Assembly (NCBI GenBank): GCA_011799875.1
Contig: CM022297.1
Coordinates: 444,465,292-444,529,291, forward strand
Origin: Thinopyrum elongatum
Taxonomy: Eukaryota; Streptophyta; Magnoliopsida; Poales; Poaceae
DNA length: 64,000 nucleotides
Direction of reading: 5' to 3'
A program made the translations under genes and the position numbers. The notes beneath the pieces were generated by a model. The model was not told the origin of the DNA. It ran no database searches and saw nothing but the letters and a program-made list of their open reading frames with translations. Below, piece after piece: positions 22,701-32,185 of this stretch. Numbering within the stretch: position 1 is the stretch's first letter; every line of letters begins with the position of its first letter.

Positions 22701-22862
22701 AACTAAAATATGAACCATGTTTGATGTATCCGCCATCGCAAACGTTTTGCATCTTTTTGACGGTTTTTTTACATCACCGTTTGCGATTAATGCATCGCAC
22801 ACAGTTTCGTCGAAGGGTCTCTGATTCTAGTGTCGCGTTAGTAGCATCCTGTAGTAGTGACA

Positions 22863-23770
22863 TGATGCTTGCCACAGAGAAAATAAAAAGGAATAGTGGA
22901 AAATACTTTGACTCTTGCATAAAAAAGTAAATACATAAAAGTAAAAGATAGGCCCTTCGCAGAGGGAAGCAGAGGTTGTCATGCGCTTTTTGGTTTTCTA
23001 TGCACAATCTGTTAATGCAAAAGAACGTTGCTTTATATTGCCCCTTATGATAGCAACATTTATTATGTTGTCCATCGCTTTTATTACTTTGCCATCACAA
23101 GTTCGTACAACGCTTATTTTCCCTTACACTAAAAGATCAAACACATTTAGGAGCAATTTTTATTGCCCTTTTGCACTGATGACAACTTACTTGAAGGATC
23201 TTACTCAATCCATAGGTAGGTATGGTGGACTCTCAAAACATTGATTTGGGTTTAAGGGTTTTGGATGCACAAGTAGTATCTCTACTTACTGTGGATTTTT
23301 GGCTAGCAAAGATATTGAGCAAGCACCACATGTTGAAGGATCTATGACAACATAACTTCTATGTGAATATGAACAATCATAAATTATTATGTTGTCTTCC
23401 TTGTCCAACGTCAACAATTTGGCATAAAATATTTAATGGGGGCTCACAATCATAAAAGATGTCCAAGATAGTATATTTGCATGTGACTCTTCTCTTCCCT
23501 TATTAATTCTTTCAAGAGTTGCATCATTGACCAATGCTATGTTTGTCAACCTTCAATAAATTTTACCACTTACACTTTTTCTTATGGGATGTCATTACTT
23601 ACCATAAGATTCGCATATGATATTTTTCATTATTTCCTTTTATTTTTATTGAAACAGAAAAGTAGGAAGCAAAAACTCAAACTAAACTTTATTATATAAC
23701 TCTCACTTGATTACATAGATAGATAGATCATGAAACTAGCACTCGAAAATAGATCATACTAAACTTTTAT
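22863..23770 (-). other. G1 internal 3' non-coding region, part 3
   Basis: G1 sequence resumes after CACTA-A. A word reading 'ctctgcgaagggcct' on the minus strand (about 22950) also occurs in G2 at 44649, so the 3' non-coding domains of G1 and G2 are related. No gene is supportable. Confidence 0.65.
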
Positions 23771-24448
23771 TCAACTAAACCATGAAATAGCTAAGGATTG
23801 AACTAAGATAGGTAAAGGTAACAAAAGTGATGGTGATACGATACCGGGGCATCTCCCCCAAGCTTGGAAAAAGCCAAGGGGAGTGCCCATACCCGTGTAC
23901 TCAATTCGCCTTCTTTGGTGATGATGATGATGATGGTGGTCATGTAGTAAGATTGCAGAGGGCTCGATGAGTGTATCCTTTAAGCTTTGAATCTCACAGA
24001 GGGCTCGATGAAGCAACTCGGTGTTCTTTTTTACTTCAGCCATGATATGTTTATTCTCCGATCCCCAAGAGTTTGTTCCTGCATCACTTTCACTTCGACA
24101 AGATATGTCCCAATTGGACGGTATGTGCATACGAGGAGTATTTTTGAACCCGCGGTTGTGAATCAAATTGTGAAAATTGTTTCGATGTAACCTGTGTAAA
24201 GGTCTCCTTGGAGGGAGTCCTTCTAGCTCTTCAGGGATCTCTTGATCGGTTCTTGATCTCATGGCTTGATGGGGATTAGGAATGGTAGAGATGCCAACCA
24301 ATGTGCCCCTCTCGGAGGCCGGAGGGTGGTCTCCAAGAGAGTTCGCTTCATCTTCTTCCATGGCAACCTCCTCAATTCCTTCTCCCCTTAACTCCACCTG
24401 TAGCAACCAAGCATCGTCTTCTACATTGTTGGAGGAGGGCGAAGACAT
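23771..24448 (-). CDS. extra ORF downstream of pol in G1, hypothetical protein (225 codons)
   Basis: This open minus-strand frame starts ATG at 24448. The N-terminus is acidic (VEDDAWLLQVEL, EEVAMEEDEANS); the middle is Arg/His/Pro-rich (PPRRPLHRLHRNNFHN); then comes a helical segment (KNTELLHRALCEIQSLKDTL) and a run of eight or nine His encoded by a gat/atg microsatellite near 23917-23935. Unlike the pol frames around it, most of its length shows no obvious break. It lies between pol and the 3' LTR, where some plant Gypsy elements have additional frames. No family is recognised. The C-terminal part after the His run may be read beyond the natural end. Confidence 0.5.
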   Translation of the reverse strand: MSSPSSNNVEDDAWLLQVELRGEGIEEVAMEEDEANSLGDHPPASERGTLVGISTIPNPHQAMRSRTDQEIPEELEGLPPRRPLHRLHRNNFHNLIHNRGFKNTPRMHIPSNWDISCRSESDAGTNSWGSENKHIMAEVKKNTELLHRALCEIQSLKDTLIEPSAILLHDHHHHHHHQRRRIEYTGMGTPLGFFQAWGRCPGIVSPSLLLPLPILVQSLAISWFS

Positions 24449-24804
24449 GATGCCTGGCTTGATAGATCTGATAGAAAAATAGCACGAAACAAGAACAGAG
24501 GATTTCTCCGCGATACAGTGGTCAAATCATCCAAGATAAAGATTTTTTATCTAGGGAAACAAGTATATGGAAGGAAAACAGAGTCGCGAAGGTGCCCGAG
24601 GGGCCCACTACCCACTAGGGCACGCCAGGTGGGGCAGGCGCGCCCTGGTGTCTTGTGGGCACCTCGGTTGCCTTCCCGGTTGTTTCTTATTTTCCTATTT
24701 TTTTCTAATATTCCAAAACTGACAAAAAATATTTTTGCGGATTTTTCGAAGACTGTTTACTTACCGTATCACGTACCTCTTCCTTTTCAGGGTTCTGGAG
24801 TGTT
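24449..24804 (-). other. G1 spacer between pol and extra ORF, with an LTR-like GC-rich patch
   Basis: 24590-24675 holds 'gggcacgccaggtgggg' and 'gcgcgccctggtgtcttg', which resemble the U3 patches of the G0/G1/G2 LTRs (for example 10430-10480 and 28180-28250). The rest is AT-rich. No gene is seen. Confidence 0.5.
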
Positions 24805-27800
24805 CTAGAAGGTTTCTTTTATGTGTTCCTCCGGTGTCATGGTTTGGATAATGTTAGTTTCAACAGTAATAGGCGTACCTGAAATATAGTGCTTAATTCT
24901 TTGCCCATTAACCACCTCTGGATTGGTGCCTTCGGCATTATTGATCTTAATATCTCCAGAACGATAAACTTCTTCGATGATATATGGTCCTTCCCATTTA
25001 GAGAGAAGTTTACCTGCAAAAAATCTGAAACAGGAATTGTACAATAGAACATGTTCACCAACTTTGAATTCCTGCTTTTGGATTCTTTTGTCATGCCATC
25101 TTTTAAATTTTTCTTTGAATAGTTTGGCATTTTCATAAGCTTGGGTTCTCCATTCATCTAGTGAGCTAATATCAAATAACCTCTTTTCATCGGCAAGTTC
25201 GAAGTCATAATTGAGTTCTTCAATTGCCCAATATGCTTTATGTTCTAACTTAAGAGGCAAATGACAAGCTTTCCCATAAACCATTTTATATGGAGACATA
25301 CCCATAGGATTTTTATAAGTTGTTCTATCGGCCCAAAGTGCATCATCAAGTTTCTTAGAGCAATTCTTTCGGGACCTATTGACAGTTTTTTGTAATATTA
25401 ATTTTATGTCTCTATTGCTAAGTTTGACTTGACGACTAGATTGAGGATGATAAGGTGATGCAATTCTATGGTTGACATCATATTTAGCAAGCATTTTACG
25501 GAAAGCACAATGAATAAAGTGTGAACCACCATCAGTCGTTAAATATCTAGGGACTCCAAACCTCGGAAAGATAATTTCTTTAAGCATTTTAATGGAGTTG
25601 TTATGATTAGCACTGCTAGTTGGAATAACTTCTACCCACTTAGTGACATAATCAACAGCAACCAAAATATGTGTATACCCATTAGAGGAAGGAAAATACC
25701 CCATATAATCAAAACCCCCCAAACATCAAATGGTTAAAAAACAAGTGAATAATTCATAGGCATTTCTTGACGCTTACCAATATTACCAATTCTTTGACAT
25801 TCATCACAAGACAAAACAAACGAACGCGTATCCTTGAAAAGAGTAGGCGAATAAAAACCAGATTGTAATACCTTGTGCGCAGTTCAATCAACCGGATGAT
25901 GCCCTCCATAGGCTTCGGAGTGACATTTCCTTAGGATTTGTTCCTGTTCATTCTCAGGTACACAATGTCTAATAATACCATCTACTCCCTCTTTATAAAG
26001 ATGTGGGTCATCCCAAAAGTAATGTCTTAAGTCATAGAAGATTTTTTTTCTTTTGTTGGTATGTGAAACTAGGTGGTATAAATTTAGCACAAATGTAATT
26101 AGCATAGTCAGCATACCAAGGAGTATTATGAGAAGCATTTTATTACGGCTAGTTGTTCATCAGGAAAACTATCATCAATAGGTAGTGGGTCATCAAGAAT
26201 ATTTTCCAACCTAGACAAGTTATCAGCTATGGGGTTCTCAGCTCCTTTCCTATCAGTGATATGTAAGTCAAATTCTTGTAGCAAGAGAACCCACCTAATG
26301 AGTCTAGGTTTAGCATCTTTCTTTTCCATAAGATATTTTATAGCAACATGATCAGTGTGAACAATTACTTTGGAATCAACAATGTAAGATCTGAATTTAT
26401 CACAGGCAAACACAACTGCTAAAAATTCTTTTTCAGTACTAGCATAATTTCTTTGGGCACTGTCTAGAGTTTTACTAGCATAATGAATAACATTTACTTT
26501 CTTATCAACTCTTTGTCCTAGAACAGTACCAACAACATAAGCACTAGCATCACACATAATTTCAAAAGGCAAGTTCCAATCAGGCGGTTGAACAATAGGT
26601 GCAGAAGTTAAGGCTTTCTTAAGTGTTTCAAAGGCTTCTACACAATCATCATAAAAAACAAATGGAATATCCTTTTGTAAAAGATTAGTAAGAGGCCTAG
26701 AAATTTTAGAGAAGCCTTTAATAAACCTCCTATAGAAACCAGCATCACCGAGGAAACTACAAATACCTCTAATGTCTTTAGGACATGGCATTTTCTCAAT
26801 TGCATCAACTTTAGCTTTATCCACCTCAATACCTCGTTCAAAAATTTTATGCCCCAAGACAACGCCTTCATTAACCATAAAGTGACACTTTCCCAATTCA
26901 AGACAAGATTAGTTTGTTCACATCTGTACAAAACTCGCTCAAGGTTGCTTAAGCAATCATCAAACGAAGTTCCATAAACGGAAAAATCATCCATGAAAAC
27001 CTCAACAATCTTTTCACAAAAGTCAAAGAATATAGCAGTCATACATCTTTGAAAGGTAGCAGGTGCATTACATAAACCAAAGGGCATACGTCTATAATCA
27101 TAAGTTCCAAAAGGACAAGTAAAACTGGTTTTCTCTTGATCAGGTTGTGATACAGGTATTTGAGAAAAACCAGAATATCCATCAAGAAAACAAAAGTGTG
27201 TGTGCTTAGATAATATTTCCAGCATTTGATCAATGAAAGGCAGTGGGTAATGCTATTTTCTAGTAGCTTTGTTTAATTTCCTAAAATCAATTACCATCCT
27301 ATAGCCAGTAAAAATTCTTTGTGTGATAAGTTCATTTTTATCATTAGGAACAACAGTTATACCTGCCTTTTTAGGGACACAATGAATAGGACTTACCCAT
27401 CTACTATCAGCTATGGGATAGATTATACCTGCTTCCAGAAGCTTTAGTATTCCAATTCTTACCACTTCTTTCATCTTATGATTCAATCGTTGTTGGTGGT
27501 CAACAATGGGTTTAGCATTAGGTTCCATATTAATCTTGTGTTGATAGTGAGTGGGACTAATGCCCTTAAGATCATCAAGAGTATACCCAATAGCAGCTCG
27601 GTGCTTCCTTAGAATTTTTAATAATCTCTCTTCTTCATGTTCTGAAAGGTTAGCACTATAATAACAGGATATATCTTTTTTCTCATCAAGATAAGCATAC
27701 TTCAGAGTGTTGGGCAATTGCTTTAATTCAAACACAAGATCATCTTTAGGTGGGGGAGGACCTCCTAGAGTTTCAATAGGCAAATTGTGTTTAAGGAGAG

Positions 27801-27890
27801 GTTGTTGTTCAAAGAATATTTTACCTATTTCATTTCTTTCATGCAAGTGCATATCATTTTCATGGTCTAGCAAATATTGTTCTACTGGAT
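24805..27890 (-). pseudogene. G1 pol: reverse transcriptase-RNase H-integrase (multiply broken)
   Basis: Minus-strand order is linker (LDHENDMHLHERNEIG, 27873), reverse transcriptase (palm VFMDDFSVYG near 26980-27000), RNase H ([24 protein letters not shown]; 26126-26896), integrase zinc finger (HHPVD near 25885), integrase core (25722-24805) and C-terminal domain (WEGPYIIEEVYR). Breaks are an in-frame stop near 27252, frameshifts near 26893, 26132 and 26050, a TGA near 25884 and a frameshift near 25725. In the integrase the two Asp are present (VDYVTKW, TDGGSHF), but the position 36 residues after the second, which should be Glu, is Lys (RQVKLSNRD). The stop at 24805 looks natural. The upstream part of the polyprotein continues across G2 at 46692. 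Confidence 0.93.
27886..27890. repeat. target-site duplication of G2 (left)
   Basis: 'tggat' is repeated at 46692-46696 directly after the right LTR of G2. Joining the two sides once restores the continuity of the G1 polyprotein between protease and reverse transcriptase. Confidence 0.9.
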
Positions 27891-29548
27891 TGATACGTCT
27901 CCAACGTATCTATAATTTTTTATTGTTCCATGCTGGTATATTATCATTCTTGGATGTTTTATAATCATTTTATAGCAACTTTATATCATTTTTTGTGACT
28001 AACCTATTGACATAGTGCCCAGTGCCAGTTGCTGTTTTTTGCTTGTTTTTTACTTCGCAGGAAATCAATATCAAACGGAGTCTAAACACAGCGAAACTTT
28101 TTGGAGAATTTTTATGGACCAAAACACCCAGGATGGGCCAGAGAAGTACCAGAGGGGTGCCCCGAGGGGGGCACAACCCACCTGGGCGCGCCTGGGGGCC
28201 CAGGCGCGCCTGGGGGCCCAGGCGCGCCCTGGTGGGTTGTGCCCACCTCGGTGGACTCCCGCACCGCCTCTTCGCGCTATAAATTGTCAAATATTCCAAA
28301 AACCCTTGGGGTAACCCTAGATCAGAAGTTCGGCCGCCGCAAGCCTCTGTAGCCATGAAAAACTAATCTAGACCCCGTTCCGGCACTCTGCTGGAGGGGG
28401 AAATCATCACCGGAGGCCATCTTCATCATCCTGGCGGCCACCATGATGAGGAGGGAGTAGTCCACCCTCGGGGCTGAGGGTTTGTACCAGTAGCTATGTA
28501 TTTAATCTCTCTCTCTCATGTTCTTGAGATGTCATGATCTTGATGTATCGCGGGCTTTGTTAATATAGTTGGATCATATGGTGTTTTCCCCTCTCTATCT
28601 TGTTGTGAATTGAGTTTTCCCTTTGAGATTTCGTTCTTATCGGGTTGACTACTTTTATGGATTTGAGAACACTTGATGTATGTCTTGCTATGAATACCCG
28701 TGGTGACAATGGGGTATCATATTGATTCACTTGATATGTGTTTTGGCACTCAACTCGCGGATTCCTGAGGTGACATTGGGGTAATGTATGCATAGGGGTT
28801 GATGCACGTTCTCGTCTTTTGTTTCTCCGATAGAAATCTTGGGGCACTCTTTGAGGTTCTTTGTGTTGGATTGAGTATTATGAATCTGAATTTGCTTTGG
28901 TGTTATTTTAGTACGAACTCTTGATAGATCGATCGGAAAGAAATAACTTAGTGTTATTTTAGTACGAACTCTTGATAGATCGATCGGAAAGAATAACTTG
29001 GTGTTATTTTAGTACGAACTCTTGGATAGATCGATCGGAAAGAATAGCTACAAACAATTTCTTCTTATGTTCTCCGCTAGATAAGAACTTTGGAGTGATT
29101 CTTCATCGCACATTGAGGGATGGTCATATGATCCAATTAGATTAGCATTGTTGAGAGATTGCACTAGCGAAAGTACGGACCCTAGGCCTCATTTTCAAGC
29201 ATTGCAATACCGTTTGTGCTCCATTTTACCAATTGCTACCTTGCTGCTTTTTTATTTTCAGATTACAAAAATATATTTCTACCATCCATATTACACTTTT
29301 ATCACCATCTCTTTTCCGAACTAGTGCACCTATACAATTTGCCATTGTATTGGGTGTGTTGGGGACACAAGAGACTTTTTATTATTTGGTTGTAGGGTTG
29401 TTTGAGAGAGACCATCTTCATCCTACGCCTCCCACGGATTGATAAACCTTAGGTCATCCACTTGAGGGAAATTTGCTACTATCCTACAAAACTCTGCGCT
29501 TGGAGGCCCAACACGAGTCTACAAGAACAAGTTGTGTAGTAGACATCA
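27891..29548 (+). repeat. G2 left LTR (1658 bp)
   Basis: It carries the TATA box 'ctataaat' at 28277-28284. At 28185-28225 it has an extra copy of a gcgcctgggggccca unit compared with the right LTR, which accounts for most of the 18-bp length difference. Confidence 0.93.
28898..29046 (+). repeat. three ~50-bp direct repeats in the G2 LTR
   Basis: The word 'gtgttattttagtacgaac' plus tcttgatagatcgatcgg recurs three times with small differences. The same array is at 46038-46190 in the right LTR, so it pre-dates insertion. Confidence 0.85.
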
Positions 29549-29558
29549 AGCTCTTTTC

Positions 29559-29576
29559 TGGCGCCGTTGCCGGGGA
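29559..29576 (+). other. G2 primer binding site
   Basis: 'tggcgccgttgccgggga' follows the LTR by 10 bp. It is the site shared by many cereal Gypsy elements and usually attributed to tRNA-Asp. Confidence 0.85.
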
Positions 29577-29674
29577 GGTGAGTGCATGAAGGTATATCTT
29601 TAGATCTTGCAATCGAATCTTTTAGTTTCTTTTTTTATCACTAGTTAGGTTTATAAAAGAAAACTACAAAAAAA

Positions 29675-30643
29675 ATGGAATTGATGTTGCATCATATTAT
29701 TCATCTCTATAATGTCTTTCGTGAAAATGATGGAAAGGAAAATTGTGCTCAATTGATAGAAGAAGAATTCTATAAAATGTTTGACAAAAAATCTTTGAAT
29801 GATGAGCATGATTGCAATGTTGTTGGTATGAATTCTTTGAATATCCATGATGCTAATGATATGCAAAGCTACAAGCTTGGGGATGCTATGTTTGATGAAG
29901 ATGATACTTTTAGTCCCCCAAGTTTTGATGTGCAAATTTGTTATAATGGTAGTGTGCCTCCTATTTATGACGATTATATTGATGAAAGTGGGTTTGGAAG
30001 AGTGTTAACTCTAGGTACTAATGATCCCACTATTTTGGAGGGTGTTGAATCTTATTGTGATAATTATGAAAGTGGATTTGGAGAGGTCATGACTTTATTT
30101 AGTGATGAATCCACTATTTCGGAAGAGGTTTCAATTGATTGTGAAAACAAAGTTGCTATCTATGATGATTATGGTGATGGCATGTATGCTATAAAGAATA
30201 ATTATAACCATGAAACTTGTCATCATGATTTTAATTTTCAATCCCATGATAGTTATTTTGTCGAGTTTGCTCCCACTACTATTCATGAGAATTAATTTGC
30301 TTATGTGGAGAGTAATAAAATTTCTATGCTTGTGGATCATGAAAAGAATGCTTTAAGTGATAGTTATATTTTTGAATTCATTCATGATGCTACTGAAAAT
30401 TATTATGAGAGAGAGACATATGCTTTTACATATTGCAATAATATCAAGTTTTCTCTTTATGTGTTAAAAATCTTAAAGTTTTGCTTGTTTTGCCTTCCTA
30501 TGCTAGTTGATTCTTGTTCCCATAAGTTGTTTGATCACAAAATCCCTATGCATAGGAAGTGGTTTAGACTTAAATGTGCTAGCCATATGCTTCATGATGC
30601 TCTCTTTGTGTTTCAATTTTATCTTTTATGTGAGCATCATTGA
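29675..30643 (+). pseudogene. G2 acidic ORF of unknown function, split by one stop
   Basis: ATG 29675 opens MELMLHHIIHLYNVFRENDG. The frame is acidic and rich in Asp, Asn, Tyr and His (NDEHDCNVVGMNSLNIHDAN; two similar segments, ESGFGRVLTLGTNDPTILEG and ESGFGEVMTLFSDESTISEE). A TAA at 30293-30295 interrupts it, and the same frame goes on to 30643 (FIHDATENYYERETYAFTYC, then a hydrophobic/basic C-terminus). I recognise it as a frame commonly seen in Triticeae non-autonomous LTR elements, but no function is known to me. It occupies the gag position but lacks a zinc knuckle. Confidence 0.7.
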
Positions 30644-32180
30644 AATCATCATGCCTAGCTAAAAAGGCATTAAAGAAGAACGCTTGTTGGAAGACAACCC
30701 AACACTTTTACCTACTGTTTTTGTGTGTTCACGTGATTAGTCTACTGTAGTAATCATGTTTTATAGCTTTTATTTCAGTAAAGTGCCAAGTAAAGCCTTT
30801 GGGATAGTGTGGATGATAGTTGACTTGATTCTGTGCAAAAACAGAAACTTTTGCGTCCAGTGCAGAAATTCCTGTCTTTTACTGGAACATGGAAAAATTC
30901 TTAATTTTTTTCAGTTGATCGGTATACAAATTTTCTACGTTTTCCAAATTTTCAGAATTTCTGGAGTTACAGAAGTATGACCTTACTTCAGATCTTTACG
31001 TACTGTTCTGTTTTTGACAGATTCTGTTTTCAATGCATAGTTTGCTTGTTTTATGGTTTCTATGGCTTATATTGCTTAATATAAATTGTGGAAATTGTAG
31101 AGTACAGTAGGAATTGTTTGAGAACAATTATGAATCTTGTCTTTGACAGGTCCAAAGTGAATGATTTGTCTTTATCATACTAACCCATCTCACGAAGTTC
31201 CGTTAAGTTTTGTGTGATTGAAGTTTTCAAGTTTTGGGTGAGGTATCGATATGAGGAGAATAAGGAGTGACAAGACCCTAAGCTTTGGGATGGCCGAGGA
31301 ACCCCCAAGGCAATATTCAAGGGATATCCAAGCAACTAAGCTTTGGGATGCCCCGGAAGGCATCCCCTCTTTCGTCTCCAACATTATCGGTAACCTCACT
31401 TGGAGCCATATTTTCATTCGTCACATGTTATGTGTTTTGCTTGCAGGGTCATTTTATTTTGTTACGATTTGCTTGCTGTTATTTAGAATAATGTTTTGCA
31501 TCTTTTATTTCAATAAGAATGTCAAGTATAGCCTTTGCCATGCTTATTTTGCAAGTTAATGAGTTGTTGTTTCAAAACAGAAAGTTTATCGTTGTTGCAA
31601 AAATTCTCTAGAAAAGTCAGAATGTGATAAAAGGTTGAATTGTTTTTCAATAGTAAGCTATAATAAATTTTCTACAGTGTGGTAATTTTTCAGAATTTTT
31701 GGAGTTAGGGAAGTATGATGAATATTGCACTCTTTACAGACTGTTCTGTTTAGACAGAATGCTGTTATGTTTGCATTGTTTGCATATGTTTGCTTGTTTA
31801 AAGATTCTATTTGAGGATAGGAGTATTAAATATGCAGAGGAATTTAGTATGCAATGTCAAATAATAATTTTAGTGATTTGCTACAGTAGAGAATGATAAG
31901 GTTTTGCATTGATTTATACTAACCTTTCTCACTAGTTCTTGTTGAGTTTTGTGTGGATGAAGATTTTAAGAATTAGGGAAACTGTGATATAAAAGGAATG
32001 AAGAAGACACAAAAGCTCAAGCTTGGGGATGCCCAAGGCACCCCAAGATATTATTCCAAGAAGTCTCAAGCATCTAAGCTTGGGGATGCCTCGGTAGGCA
32101 TCCCACCTTTCTTCATCAACAATAATCGGTTAGTATCGGTTGAGCCTAAGTTTTTGCTTCTTCACATGATGTGTGCTATC
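30644..32180 (+). repeat. G2 internal non-coding repeats with PPT-like and hairpin motifs
   Basis: Two diverged units of roughly 700 bp follow each other (about 30750-31445 and 31450-32170). They share the words 'ttcagaatt-ctggagtta' and 'actgttctgtt', the run 'taagctttgggatg' or 'aagcttggggatg', and a short palindrome (gatgccccggaaggcatccc at 31348-31367; atgcctcggtaggcatcc at 32085-32102). No gene is supportable. Confidence 0.65.
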
Positions 32181-32185
32181 CTTGG
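32181..32185. repeat. target-site duplication of the Sirevirus-like element (left)
   Basis: 'cttgg' is repeated at 43500-43504 after the right LTR. Confidence 0.9.

Larger units (their letters stand above)
16264..22859. mobile_element. CACTA-A: CACTA-type DNA transposon with captured gene fragments
   Basis: The left end reads CACTCATGGAGAGATG and the right end, on the minus strand, CACTACTACAGGATGC. The 3-bp direct repeat 'aca' flanks them (16261-16263, 22860-22862). Subterminal regions are rich in short repeated words (cgcaaacagtt, tgtgtgcgat), as usual for CACTA elements. The left terminus departs from canonical CACTA at the fifth base and the terminal repeats are imperfect, so the left boundary is less secure than the right. 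An alternative right end (ctctgattctagtg at 22832) is discussed under rejected items. No transposase core was recognised. Content includes a B3-domain gene fragment, a 36-bp minisatellite, a ~498-bp tandem array and a coiled-coil gene. Confidence 0.72.

Noticed and set aside
22819..22832. Alternative right end of CACTA-A (ctctgattctagtg)
   Set aside because: It also ends in ctagtg, but the duplication aca on both sides and the resumption of G1 sequence at 22863 favour 22859 as the boundary.
28898..29046. CRISPR-like array (three ~50-bp direct repeats)
   Set aside because: There are no unique spacers between units, the array lies inside an LTR and is duplicated in the partner LTR, and the organism is a plant.
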